Below are positions 32,808-42,500 of a DNA stretch of 64,000 nucleotides, one piece after another. Every line of letters begins with the position of its first letter. Positions within the stretch are counted from its first letter, which is position 1. Below the pieces are notes generated by a model, which was not told the DNA's origin, did not search any database, and saw nothing but the letters and a program-made list of their open reading frames with translations. The stretch lies in the NCBI GenBank assembly GCA_937927975.1, contig CALEZT010000010.1, forward strand, positions 1 through 64,000. The letters are read 5' to 3'. The translations under genes and the position numbers were made by a program. Origin of the DNA: an uncultured Phycisphaerales bacterium. GTDB lineage: Bacteria; Planctomycetota; Phycisphaerae; Sedimentisphaerales; Anaerobacaceae.

Positions 32808-33608
32808 CTACCGGGCGATGTAGATGACGATCCCAACCAGGGCGCAGACTACCGCGGCGCAGACGCCCATCGAGATTCCAAAGACCCACGCGTACCGCTT
32901 GTTGAGCTTGTTGACCACGTACTTGAGATACCGGTCGCTGGTGGCGAAGGTCTTGCTCATCTGCAGGATGCCTTCGGTGTTGCTGACGGTGTTGGTGTTG
33001 AGCCGGTCCAGGGTGTCCTTGAACTTCACGAAGCTCTGGGCCATCTGGACATCGGTGTCGGCGGCCGCCGCCAGCTGATGGTCGATCGAGACCAGGGCCT
33101 CGGTCTGTCGGGCGGTCTCGGTGGGGATCCGCCCGACCACCTCCAGGAACTGCTGATCCTTGGCCGCCGTGCTGTGGAGCTGGTCCAGCAGTTGGGTGGT
33201 GAGTCTCTTCTGGGTCTCCACCGCCGACGGCAGACTCTCCAGAACCTGCGGAAGCTGGCGCACTTTGCCCATCAGCTCCTGGTGCTGGGCGACCTGCTCG
33301 TTGAGATGATCGTTGATCTGCTCGAGCTGGCCGATCAGGCGGTTGAACCCTTCCTGGAGCTTCTCGATGGGCTCGCGTCGCTCCAGCGATACGACAGAAC
33401 CGGATTTCGCAGAGCCGCCTCGTTTGCCAGTGGACGTGCCCCCGAATGCGTCCTCCGCATCCAACGGCATCGTCAGAAGGCCGTCGCCGTCGAGACTGGG
33501 CTCGCAATGCCCTGCCGGCGCATATCGATGCGACCGCAGCCAGTTGCTCGTTCCGCTCAAGATCTCTCGTAGCGTCATTGTCGAAAACCCCTTCACCAGG
33601 AACGCCAT
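32808..33608 (-). CDS. Coiled-coil protein with C-terminal membrane anchor
   Basis: A 266-residue protein of unknown function. Residues 1-75 are low-complexity. A long heptad-patterned helix spans about 80-235 (LQEGFNRLIGQLEQINDHL onward), resembling methyl-accepting-type or BAR-like coiled coils without a known signalling domain. One strong transmembrane segment near 243-264 (WVFGISMGVCAAVVCALVGIV) ends the protein, so the coiled coil is probably cytoplasmic and tail-anchored. GGGAG lies 7 bases before the ATG at 33608; an ATG ten codons downstream is possible. It is a single-gene unit. Confidence 0.7.
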   Translation of the reverse strand: MAFLVKGFSTMTLREILSGTSNWLRSHRYAPAGHCEPSLDGDGLLTMPLDAEDAFGGTSTGKRGGSAKSGSVVSLERREPIEKLQEGFNRLIGQLEQINDHLNEQVAQHQELMGKVRQLPQVLESLPSAVETQKRLTTQLLDQLHSTAAKDQQFLEVVGRIPTETARQTEALVSIDHQLAAAADTDVQMAQSFVKFKDTLDRLNTNTVSNTEGILQMSKTFATSDRYLKYVVNKLNKRYAWVFGISMGVCAAVVCALVGIVIYIAR

Positions 33609-33905
33609 TCTTCAACTCCCGGCGTACTTTCGCGGCCCACGACAACAGACGATTGCGTTCGTGGTCCCCACGCCGGCATTCGTCGCATCGGACGGCGAGC
33701 CGTTTTCCCTTGAGAGAAACACAGGGACATTCGACAATACGACAGCACCCCTGTTCTTGAGGCTGCTAATGAGGTTCGACTCCAGACGGCGCCCCCGCCC
33801 TGGCCGGAAACCCGCGTTTCCACGCCACTGGGGGCCTGTAAACCGCTCGTCACTATGCCTAATGCGGTCTTTATAGGACAGTTCAATTCAACCGCAGGCC
33901 CGAGC

Positions 33906-33933
33906 TTGAATCCCGCGACGGAGATGCTAGAAT
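33906..33933 (+). promoter_or_regulatory. Putative sigma70 promoter for the FAH gene
   Basis: TTGAAT (33906-33911), 16 bp, TAGAAT (33928-33933), about 44 bp before the GTG at 33978. The rest of the 369-bp gap 33609-33977 shows no gene, repeat or terminator that I can support. Confidence 0.6.
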
Positions 33934-33977
33934 ACGCTCGAAATCCATAATTCCTTAATTTCTGGAGACCTACGAAC

Positions 33978-34925
33978 GTGAAGCTGGCGACGTACATCCT
34001 GGAGGGCAACGTCTCGTGCGGGATTGTGACCGAACGAGGCCTCGTGGACATCCCCTCGTCCTGGAAGAACGCGAACCCGCCGAAGAGCCTCAAGGAAGTC
34101 CTGGATCGGGGCCCGGCCTGCCTTGATCGCATACGAGAGATCGCCCAATCCGCGACGCAGACCACGCCGCCGGACCGCGTCCGATTCCTGGCGCCGATCC
34201 CCCGCCCGGGCAAAATCCTGGCTCTGGCCGGCAATTACAGCGAGCACATCAAGGAAGCCTCGCTCCACCGGGGCTTTCAACTCGGCCTGTCCGACTCGCC
34301 GCGACAGACGACCACGCCGCGACCGTTCCTGATGCCCTCGACCTGCGTCGTCGGCCCGGACGAGACTGTCGCCTGGCCGGTCTACAGCGAGCAGATCGAC
34401 TACGAGTTGGAGCTGGCGGTGGTCATTGGCAGGAACGCCAAGTGCATCACGGCTCAGGACGCGCCGAACCACATCGCCGGATACACCATCGCCAACGATG
34501 TCTCGGCCCGCAGCGTCACCTTCAAGAAGGGCCGCCAGCAGCGTCCATGGGACGAGTTCTACGACTGGCTCAACGGCAAGTGGGCCGACGGCTTCTGCCC
34601 GATGGGCCCCTACCTGGTCACGAAGGACGAGATTCCCGACGTCCAGAACCTCAAGATGGTCCTGAAGGTCAATGACGAAGTGCGTCAGAACGCGAATACA
34701 GCTCAGATGATCTACTCCGTCGCGGACGTCGTCTCGTTCCTGAGCCACCTGATGACCCTGGAACCGGGCGACGTGATCTGCACCGGCACCCCATCCGGCG
34801 TCGGCATGGCCACCGGCAACTTCCTCAAGCCCGGCGACCGAATCGAGTGCAACATCGAGAGCCTGGGGACCTTGACCAACACGCTGGGGGACCGCCCCAC
34901 TGCTTTCTACGAACCCTTGACCTGA
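33978..34925 (+). CDS. Fumarylacetoacetate hydrolase family protein
   Basis: A 315-residue protein of the FAH superfamily, metal-dependent enzymes that hydrolyse or decarboxylate 2-keto acids (fumarylpyruvate, 2-keto-3-deoxy sugar acids and similar). The C-terminal catalytic domain shows ILALAGNYSEHIKE, the metal ligand set in YELELAVVIG with a following IANDVSAR, and GDVICTGTPSGVG. The N-terminal 60 residues form the usual small domain. Family length is normal; the substrate is unknown, but a 2-keto-3-deoxy sugar acid from fucose or rhamnose breakdown would fit the neighbouring hydrolases (inference). GTG start after GGAG. Confidence 0.87.
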   Translation: MKLATYILEGNVSCGIVTERGLVDIPSSWKNANPPKSLKEVLDRGPACLDRIREIAQSATQTTPPDRVRFLAPIPRPGKILALAGNYSEHIKEASLHRGFQLGLSDSPRQTTTPRPFLMPSTCVVGPDETVAWPVYSEQIDYELELAVVIGRNAKCITAQDAPNHIAGYTIANDVSARSVTFKKGRQQRPWDEFYDWLNGKWADGFCPMGPYLVTKDEIPDVQNLKMVLKVNDEVRQNANTAQMIYSVADVVSFLSHLMTLEPGDVICTGTPSGVGMATGNFLKPGDRIECNIESLGTLTNTLGDRPTAFYEPLT

Positions 34926-35404
34926 GTCTCGACGGGTCGCACGTCATCTGAGTGCCATTCGTAGGCACCAACATCGATGCCCTTGCCTTGGGGCCGGGGA
35001 ATACGGTCGCGGTCGAGTTTGGGGGCGTTGATGCTGCTACCGGCGTCGATGGCCGCGGCGTTGGGCAGCAGTCGCAGGTCAAAGCGGGCCGAATCGACGA
35101 ACAGAGCCGCCGGGTCGCGGATCTCCAGGTTGTTCTCCTGGAGCACCCCCGCCGCGTTGCGCAAATCCGTGGCCAGGTTGTTCCGGACGACGCAATCGAC
35201 CGGGGGCATACCGTTCTTGTGCTTGTCAACGCAAATCCACGGCGGACCGGGCCTGCTATCGTTGCGATCGAGGACCGTATTGTTGATCACGAGGCAATTG
35301 CGGGCCCCCATAGCCAGACAAAACAGAACGGCTCTTCCCTTCCTGCCTTCGTCAGGCTGGACAACCGCGGCCGTTGCCTGTAGGATGACCCCGTCTTCTA
35401 TGTC
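34907..35404 (-). pseudogene. C-terminal relic of a beta-helix (pectate-lyase-like) protein
   Basis: The frame encodes the end of a right-handed beta-helix/choice-of-anchor surface protein: RNCLVINNTVLDRND, VVRNNLA and the terminal AAAIDAGSS...DRIPRPQGKGIDVGAYEW that closes such proteins. An ATG at 35311 falls inside the fold; protein-like sequence continues upstream to about 35404, where it meets the GH2 promoter and gene. There is no signal peptide or catalytic part. It is best read as a truncated remnant. Its 3' end overlaps the FAH gene by 19 bp. Confidence 0.65.
35358..35386 (+). promoter_or_regulatory. Putative sigma70 promoter for GH2
   Basis: TGGACA (35358-35363), 17 bp, TAGGAT (35381-35386), about 50 bp before the ATG. 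It lies within the beta-helix relic on the other strand. Confidence 0.55.
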
Positions 35405-35442
35405 ACGAGGAATTGGCTTGTGTGCCCTGAAAGGACGACCCG

Positions 35443-38271
35443 ATGAACCGAGATTACGTAAGAACGCTCAAGACCACGGTCCTCTCCCTACTGCTGCTGT
35501 CCTCCATCACCCTGGCGGCGATCCCGCTGCCGGAGCATCCGCGACCGGATTTCCAGCGGGCCCAGTGGCTGAACCTCAACGGTGCGTGGGAGTTCCGATT
35601 CGACAAGGACAACGCTGGGCTCGACCAGAACTGGGCCGCCGGCAAGACCGAGTTCCCGCTGTCGATCACGGTGCCCTTCCCGTGGGGCTCGAAGCTCTCC
35701 GGCGTCAAGAGCGAAGCGGACATCGCCTGGTATCGAAGGACGATCCAAGTGCCCGCCGAATGGAAAGGGCAGCGCGTGTTCGTCGTGGTCGGGGCCTGCG
35801 ACTGGCTCACGACCGGCTGGCTTGACGGTCAGAAGGTCGGCAGCTTCCAGGGCGGGTACACGCCGTTCGAGTTCGAGCTGACGCCGCACGTGAAGTGGGG
35901 ACAGGATCAACAACTCGTCCTGCGCGTGGACGATACGCCCCACCCCTTCAAGCTCGAGGGCAAGCAAGGCTATGGGCAGGCCAAGGGCATCTGGCAGACG
36001 ATCTACCTCGAAGCCCGGCCCAAGATCGCGTTGGAGACCGTACACTTCGTGCCGGAGATCGACGCCGGGATCGTCACGGTCAAGGCGACGCTCAGCGCAC
36101 CCGCGCCGTCGCCCATGACGTTCGAGATTCACTTCAAGCCCCAGGACCGCTCTCAGGCCGTCGCAAACGCGAAGATCCCCGCGCAGACGAAGGAAGTCAC
36201 GTTCCCGGTTCCCCTGAACTCTGCGAGGCTCTGGTCGCTCGAAGACCCGTATCTCTATGAGGTCAAAGCCGTGCTCTCGGGCGAAGGGGTGCGGGACGCC
36301 GTGGACACCTACTTCGGCATGCGAAAGATCAGCGTGACGAAGCTCCCTGGGTCCGAACACCCCTACATCGCATTGAACAACAAACCCGTCTATCTGAAGC
36401 TGTCCCTCGACCAGGCCTATCATCCCGACGGCTTCTACACCTTCCCGAGCGATGCCTTCATGCGGGATGAGATCCTGCGCTCTCGCCAGATCGGCCTCAA
36501 CGGCCAGCGGATTCACGTCAAGATCGGCATCCCGCGCAAGCTCTACTGGGCGGACAAGCTGGGCGTCCTGATCATGGCCGACGTGCCCAATAGCTGGGGC
36601 CAGCCCGACGAGGACATGCGTCGCGAGACCGACGTCGCCCTGCGCGGCATGATCAAGCGGGACTTCAACCATCCGGCCATCTTCAGTTGGGTGATCTTCA
36701 ACGAAACCTGGGGCCTCCGCACCGGCGACAAGGGCTACATGCCCGAGACGCAGGACTGGGTCGCCTCCATGGTCAAGTTGGCCAAGGGCCTCGACCCCAC
36801 GCGACTCGTCGAGGACAATTCCCCCTGCAACTACGACCACGTCCTGACGGACATCAACACCTGGCATGCCTACCTGCCGGGCTACAAGTGGACCGAGCAC
36901 CTGGCCCAGGTCTGCAAGGACACCTATCCCGGCTCGAAATGGAACTACATCGGTGGCCGCACGCAAGGCAACGAGCCCCTGCTCAACAGCGAGTGCGGCA
37001 ACGTCTGGGGCTACAAGAACAGCACCGGCGACGTCGACTGGAGCTGGGACTATCACCTCATGATGAACGCCTTCCGCCGGCATCCGCAGGTCTGCGGCTG
37101 GCTCTACACCGAGCACCACGACGTGATCAACGAGTGGAACGGCTACTGGCGGTTCGACCGCTCGCAGAAGTTCACCGGGATCGAGGAACTGATGCCCGGC
37201 ATGAGCCTGCGCGACCTGCACAACGATGTCTACATCGCGATGAACGAGGAACTGTGCCAGGAGGTCAAGCCGGGCCGGCAGGTCCAGGTGCCGCTGTTCG
37301 TGTCGATCCTGACCGATCGCATCGGGAGCCAGGAGTTGACTCTTCGCAGCAGCATGCGGGCCTGGGACAGTCTCGGTCGCGTCCGCAACGTGGCCGCACG
37401 AGGATCGGCAAACGCCACTCGCGGGGGCGGGGCCGGAGCGGGCGTGCGAGTCCCCTGCTCGCCGTGGATGTGCAAGGCGATCGATCCGCTGGAGGTCACG
37501 ATGCCCCAGGAGCCCGCGGTGGTCGTGCTCTCGGTCCAGCTTGAGGATCGGACCGGCGCGGTCGTGGCCCGCAATTTCACGACGTTCAACGTCCGCGACG
37601 GACGCCAGCCACGTGATGAGACCCTCGGCCAGCGTCAGCGACGCACGAGAGTCCTGCGCGTCGCGCCGAAGGACTTCAAGAAATCCGAGTGGTCGGTCAA
37701 ACAGTGGAACGTCTTCGACGGCCTGAAGGTCAACGGCGCCGGCGCGGGGTACTTCGAGTACCAGATCGCCTGGCCGTCGGACCTGAAGGTCCAGGACATC
37801 GCAGCCGCGAGCTTCCGCGCGGAGGTCTCCGCCAAGCAGCTCTTCGGCAAGGATAAGCAAGGCGCCGCCAAGCAGGAAGGCGACTTCATGCGGGGCGAAG
37901 GCACCCACGACCCGAGCCTGAACCCGAACTCCTACCCGATGACGGACGAGCAGACATACCCCGGCGCGGTCCGCGTGCGAATCGGCGGCCAGGTGGTGGG
38001 CACGTTCGAACTGCCCGACGATCCCGCGGATCATCGCGGCATCCTGTCCTGGCACGCGCAGAAACGCGACGACACGTTGACCGAGGCCGGCTCCTATGGC
38101 TACCTGATCTCCGCGGAGATCCCGGCCCAGGTCCTCGATCAGGCGGCCAAGACAGGCACGATCACGCTGCGTCTGGAGGCCGACGAGGCCCTCGCCGGCG
38201 GCCTGGCCATCTACGGCGAGCAGTTCGGCCGCTACCCGCTGGACCCGACGCTGGCGTTCGTGTTGAAATGA
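35443..38271 (+). CDS. GH2 family glycoside hydrolase (beta-galactosidase/glucuronidase-like)
   Basis: A 942-residue exported enzyme. A signal peptide (residues 1-26) precedes the GH2 sugar-binding jelly roll (LNGAWEFRFDKDN...ITVPFPWGSKLSG), an immunoglobulin-like domain (about 205-300) and the TIM barrel. The catalytic pair is present: acid/base Glu421 in FNETWG and nucleophile Glu517 in NSECGN. About 300 further residues form C-terminal beta domains, making it longer than simple GH2 enzymes. Retaining exo-hydrolysis of beta-galactose, glucuronate or mannose is possible; specificity cannot be told from sequence. It starts at ATG 35443, after AAGGACGACCCG. Confidence 0.88.
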   Translation: MNRDYVRTLKTTVLSLLLLSSITLAAIPLPEHPRPDFQRAQWLNLNGAWEFRFDKDNAGLDQNWAAGKTEFPLSITVPFPWGSKLSGVKSEADIAWYRRTIQVPAEWKGQRVFVVVGACDWLTTGWLDGQKVGSFQGGYTPFEFELTPHVKWGQDQQLVLRVDDTPHPFKLEGKQGYGQAKGIWQTIYLEARPKIALETVHFVPEIDAGIVTVKATLSAPAPSPMTFEIHFKPQDRSQAVANAKIPAQTKEVTFPVPLNSARLWSLEDPYLYEVKAVLSGEGVRDAVDTYFGMRKISVTKLPGSEHPYIALNNKPVYLKLSLDQAYHPDGFYTFPSDAFMRDEILRSRQIGLNGQRIHVKIGIPRKLYWADKLGVLIMADVPNSWGQPDEDMRRETDVALRGMIKRDFNHPAIFSWVIFNETWGLRTGDKGYMPETQDWVASMVKLAKGLDPTRLVEDNSPCNYDHVLTDINTWHAYLPGYKWTEHLAQVCKDTYPGSKWNYIGGRTQGNEPLLNSECGNVWGYKNSTGDVDWSWDYHLMMNAFRRHPQVCGWLYTEHHDVINEWNGYWRFDRSQKFTGIEELMPGMSLRDLHNDVYIAMNEELCQEVKPGRQVQVPLFVSILTDRIGSQELTLRSSMRAWDSLGRVRNVAARGSANATRGGGAGAGVRVPCSPWMCKAIDPLEVTMPQEPAVVVLSVQLEDRTGAVVARNFTTFNVRDGRQPRDETLGQRQRRTRVLRVAPKDFKKSEWSVKQWNVFDGLKVNGAGAGYFEYQIAWPSDLKVQDIAAASFRAEVSAKQLFGKDKQGAAKQEGDFMRGEGTHDPSLNPNSYPMTDEQTYPGAVRVRIGGQVVGTFELPDDPADHRGILSWHAQKRDDTLTEAGSYGYLISAEIPAQVLDQAAKTGTITLRLEADEALAGGLAIYGEQFGRYPLDPTLAFVLK

Positions 38272-38386
38272 GACAAACTGACATTCCTGCTCACCGACGC
38301 ATCTGAAGGATGCATCGGGCGACAGGGATGTGGATACTACCTTGCGATAACCAGGTCCATCGCGGATCGACAGGAAAGGGATCCGA

Positions 38387-39562
38387 ATGCAGAGTGGAAG
38401 CGGGCAAATGGCCGGCGAAGAGAGAGGCTGTCCTGTGATGCAGAAACCGACTCGACCCGTGTTTCGCTGGATGTGGATCGGGGCCTTGCTGTTGGCCGTG
38501 TTAGGAGTGATCATTCCACGGCTTGCGAGGGAGGTCCAGCGGCATCGTATCGAGACTGAGATGGCTCGCTTCGAAGCCCACCCCTCCCAACAAGGCATAG
38601 ACAGACTGAGCAGATTGCTCGCCACGCGAGCCGCGACCAAACGCCAAGGGGAACGACTGCTGGAATTACTCCTGTATCCGAGAGCCGTCGTCCGTTCGGC
38701 CTATCCAATCGGCCAATTGCCCGTGTTCTCCCTGGAGCACCCCTTTCACGTGAGCTTCCCGCATGCAGATCTGTCGCATGAGGCAGAACTGTGGATAGAC
38801 GGAGCGTCGCCGCAGAGAGGATCTTCTTGCGGCGGAAATTTCGTTGACACAAGCCCCCTCTTCTACTTTCTTGCCTCCGTGCCACAAGAACCTGGAGTCT
38901 GTGACGTGGAAGTTCGCTGGCGATACGGCATCACATGGATGGCATCGCGGACTGGTTGGTCCGGACCTTCCTTGAGTGGCCCCCTCCCTTGGAGCCTTCT
39001 GCCACAGAGAACCGTACGGTGGTCTCCTTCTCTACAATCGAAGCCGGACTATACGTGCAGCTTCACGATTCCCGTTCGAATCCAAGTCGTGGAGAGACAG
39101 AACGCCGAGAGAATCGACCTTCTGTCGCATCCGGACTTGGACAGGAGGATGCGTGGAGCCTTCACCGTGGGCGGGACACTCACAGCATCGGGAACATACG
39201 ACACGCCGGCAGGGAAACGAAGATACACCTGCAACACGTCGATCGTTTTCACTTCGCTCCCCTCGCCGGTTGCTTTCCGCGCCGCTCTGCGTCTGCCGAA
39301 CGGAACGGAGACTGCCTTGCGCGATGAGTATCCAAGGCAATACCAAGCAAGGGCCGGCACGTCCGGCATATTCGCTGTCAGACCCGCGGCTCCCCTGTTG
39401 GAAGAGACAGGCAGGCGGCAAGCCACTCTCATTCTGACGGCCGATCCGAACCAGGCTTACTCGGACCCGGCGATCAAGGCCATCTGGAACGGAACGCTCG
39501 AATTGCCGATCTCATTCGAGATCGACGCCGACGCGCCGCCAGGAGGACCTCCTCGGCCGTAG
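38387..39562 (+). CDS. Single-pass membrane protein, function unknown
   Basis: A 391-residue protein I do not recognise. A single transmembrane helix near residues 27-46 (FRWMWIGALLLAVLGVIIP) follows a short positively charged N-terminus, so most of the protein is outside the membrane. The body is beta-rich with scattered cysteines (SSCGGNF, VCDVEV, YTCSF, YTCNT). AAAGGG lies 6 bases before the ATG. It sits 115 bp after GH2 and converges with GH106. Compared with the neighbours, its codon use looks slightly less GC-biased. Confidence 0.65.
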   Translation: MQSGSGQMAGEERGCPVMQKPTRPVFRWMWIGALLLAVLGVIIPRLAREVQRHRIETEMARFEAHPSQQGIDRLSRLLATRAATKRQGERLLELLLYPRAVVRSAYPIGQLPVFSLEHPFHVSFPHADLSHEAELWIDGASPQRGSSCGGNFVDTSPLFYFLASVPQEPGVCDVEVRWRYGITWMASRTGWSGPSLSGPLPWSLLPQRTVRWSPSLQSKPDYTCSFTIPVRIQVVERQNAERIDLLSHPDLDRRMRGAFTVGGTLTASGTYDTPAGKRRYTCNTSIVFTSLPSPVAFRAALRLPNGTETALRDEYPRQYQARAGTSGIFAVRPAAPLLEETGRRQATLILTADPNQAYSDPAIKAIWNGTLELPISFEIDADAPPGGPPRP

Positions 39563-39584
39563 GCTGCGAACCGCGGAAGAGGCT

Positions 39585-42500
39585 TCAGTCTTGTTTCTTG
39601 ACGACATGGAGAGTTGTCGGACCCAGCAGACCGGACGCCAGCAGCGGAGTCTCCTTCCAGGGGACCTGCCACGTCAGGGATCGGGCGATGTTCGTCCGGC
39701 AGAAGTCCCGGCCTTCGGTTCGTGCGTCGCCGACCAGGCGATTCGACCAGGTGTTGGCGACCTCGACGGCCAACTCATTCCTGCCGGGCTTGATGACGTC
39801 GGTGATGTCCACGCGGAACGGCGGCTTCCAGATGGTGCCGACACTCCGGCCGTTCATGAAGACCTCCGCGATGAAGCGGACTTGGCCGAGATCGAGCAGC
39901 AGCCTCGTGTTCCGATCGGGCTGGCCGGCCGGCGCATCGAACTGATTGCGGTAGGTCGCCACGCCGGAGAAGTACTTGATGCCCTCGTCGCTGTCTTCGG
40001 TCCACGAGATCAACTCGGGGAATACCTTCGATGCGGGGGCTCCCCAGCCTTCGGGGAAATGCACGTGCCAGGGGCCTGCAATTGCATGTGTCGTCGCGAC
40101 AGTCTGCTCGCCGGCGGCCCCCTTCTCTTTCGCACCGTCGCGGAATACGACGAATGCGCTGTCGTAGGGCGCGAGCGAAAGATCCACCTTTGTCCCGCGA
40201 CCGACCGGTTCCCAGGCTTTGCACCGTCGAATCGCGCCGGTGTCCGGCATCCACAATTCAGGCGTCCGGCCGGTCACACGGAACGTGCACGTCGCCCCCA
40301 GCGGCCGGTCGGTCTTGTTGCTGACGAAGTAGATGTCCGCCTCGGGCGTGCGGCGGTGGATGAAGTCCAGATCGAGCTCATTGGCGTCTCGGGCGACGAC
40401 GCTGAAATCCGGTCCGAAACCGCGGGCGTGCAGGATGTCTCGCAGCGACGTGCCCCAGACGATCTTGCCACGGCCGTAGGCGTGTTCCCTGCACGTCGCG
40501 CCATCGCACGGACCCCAGAGCTTGTCCGCGATCTCGCGGACTTCGGAATCGCGCGCGGGATAGTCGCTCAGGCCATTCGCCCGCGTGGGTCTGCGGCCGA
40601 CGACCGTGGCGCCGGCCCGGACGAGTTCCTCGATCCGCTTGAGCACCGCCAGATCCATGTCCTCCCGGTCCGGCAGCACGAGCAACTCGTAGCTCATGCC
40701 GTCTGGCAGCGTGATTCTGCCGTCCTTGACTGTCATCCGCGTCAGAATCACCTCGGCGTTTGTGACGTCGTAATCGTAGCCATAGCCGAGCGACGGGTCG
40801 ATGTGCTTGGGCGGGACGAAATTGAAGCCCTGATCGCCGTAATAACAGCAGACGTCGGCGACGAAGAGCCCCTCCTGCAAGAGGTACGAGCACCGAGCGA
40901 GATAATCGACCCACGGCTTGGCCTTCGGCCACCAGGCGAGGCTCGGTCCCATGTGCGTGCCCGCGTGGTAGACCCAGCCGGGACGGTCGGTGGCGGAGGG
41001 ATTGTGCGCAGAGGTGTGGAACGTCATGTGGTTGGCCCCATCGCAGAAGGCCCGATCCGCGATCGCCTTGAGATCGAACGGCCCGTCCTGCCAGTGCCGC
41101 CAGCTCGTGAACGCCTCCATGTCCACGAGGCGTTTGCCGTAGATGTGCGAGGCGCAGGCGGTCTCCTTGACCACCCAGACGTTGTGGTCCTTCCAGAACT
41201 CACCGCGCGGGATGTCCAGGGCACCCTGGGCCTTCAGCGCATCGACGGGCACCTGGTGCAGCGGCGCGCCCGGCCCGCCCGCCTCGGCGCACAGCAGCAG
41301 GCCGTACTCGTTCGACAGCTCTGCCGCCGCCCGGTAGAAGGCATCGACCAACAGGTCGCCGAGCGTCTTGCGGTAATCGTAGAGAAATCGCGAGGTGATT
41401 TCGTGACTGCCGACGACGCAGCCGGCCAGCACAGGCATGTAACGGGCCAGGTCGTAGCCGCGACGGGTCTTGAACTGGGCCAGGAAATCGGGCGTCCACG
41501 TCGAGCCGCTCAACTCATAGCTGCACACGTACATCTGTTTGATGGCCGTTTTGCGGAAGTCGCCAAGCTCCTCGCGCAACTTGTCCAGCAGGTACTGGAA
41601 ATGGAACTTCGTCGCCTCGGCGTTGAAATGGTCGATCGCCAGCCCGCCGGAGTTGGGGCTGGGCAATCGAAGCGAGAGCCCGGTGTTGGCGCAGACGAAA
41701 CGCAGGATCGTCCACTCGCCGGCCGGCACGTCCCAATCGAGACGACCCTCGGCATCCACACGGCCCGTCAGATCGACGATCGCCTCCGGGTCTTCGATGA
41801 CCAATGGCGGCAGGCCCGGCGAGGACCAGCTTCCGGCGGCCCCGGACTTCCGATTGTCGTGGATGTTCGCTGCGGTCCAGTTCTGCTCGGTCTCGGTCCC
41901 GAGGGCGGAACTGCACGAGATCAGCGAGGCCGCCGTCTTGCTGCCGTCGGCGTGGTACGCCGAGGCGACATTCGCCCCCTCGGTCGAGTAGACCTCGAAC
42001 TCGCCCAGTTGCACCCGGTCGAACTTCGTGTTGTGCCCCGAGAGAATGACGAGCTTCACATACCGGGCCTGCACGGGCTCGAAGGCGAAGCTCTGGGCGT
42101 TCGCGTGCGGTTCGAGCTGCTTGCGGACGACCTCTCGGAAGGCGTCCGGCTCGGTCGTCGTGGTCGAGATGGAGACGGTGAAGTCCTTCGCGTAGAGATG
42201 CATCGGGCCGTAACGGTTCTCATCGCCGCTGTCGGTGTTGTACAGAACGACGCGGTCAATCCTGTGCGTGCCCGGCGGGGCCAACTCGATCACGAACTCG
42301 TGCCCCGGCAGGCGTTTCGCGTTCGGCACCGCCAGCACCGCCGCATTCCTCACGAACGCCGGCCGGCCCTGGGAATCGCGCGGCGCATTCCTGGGCAGAG
42401 CCGGCATCGCCAGCGGCTCGGATAGACGCGTCGGTCCCGCGACGGTCGTCTGGGCATGGTAGAGCCCCATGCTCGCATACTCCGGCGGCACCCACGGCCC

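Noticed and set aside
35488..38640. A 1050-codon minus-strand open frame over the GH2 gene
   Set aside because: Antisense frame without recognisable motifs; GH2 is intact on the other strand with both catalytic residues.
39591..42425. A 944-codon plus-strand open frame over the GH106 gene
   Set aside because: Composition of an antisense shadow; no signal, domain or ribosome-binding site.
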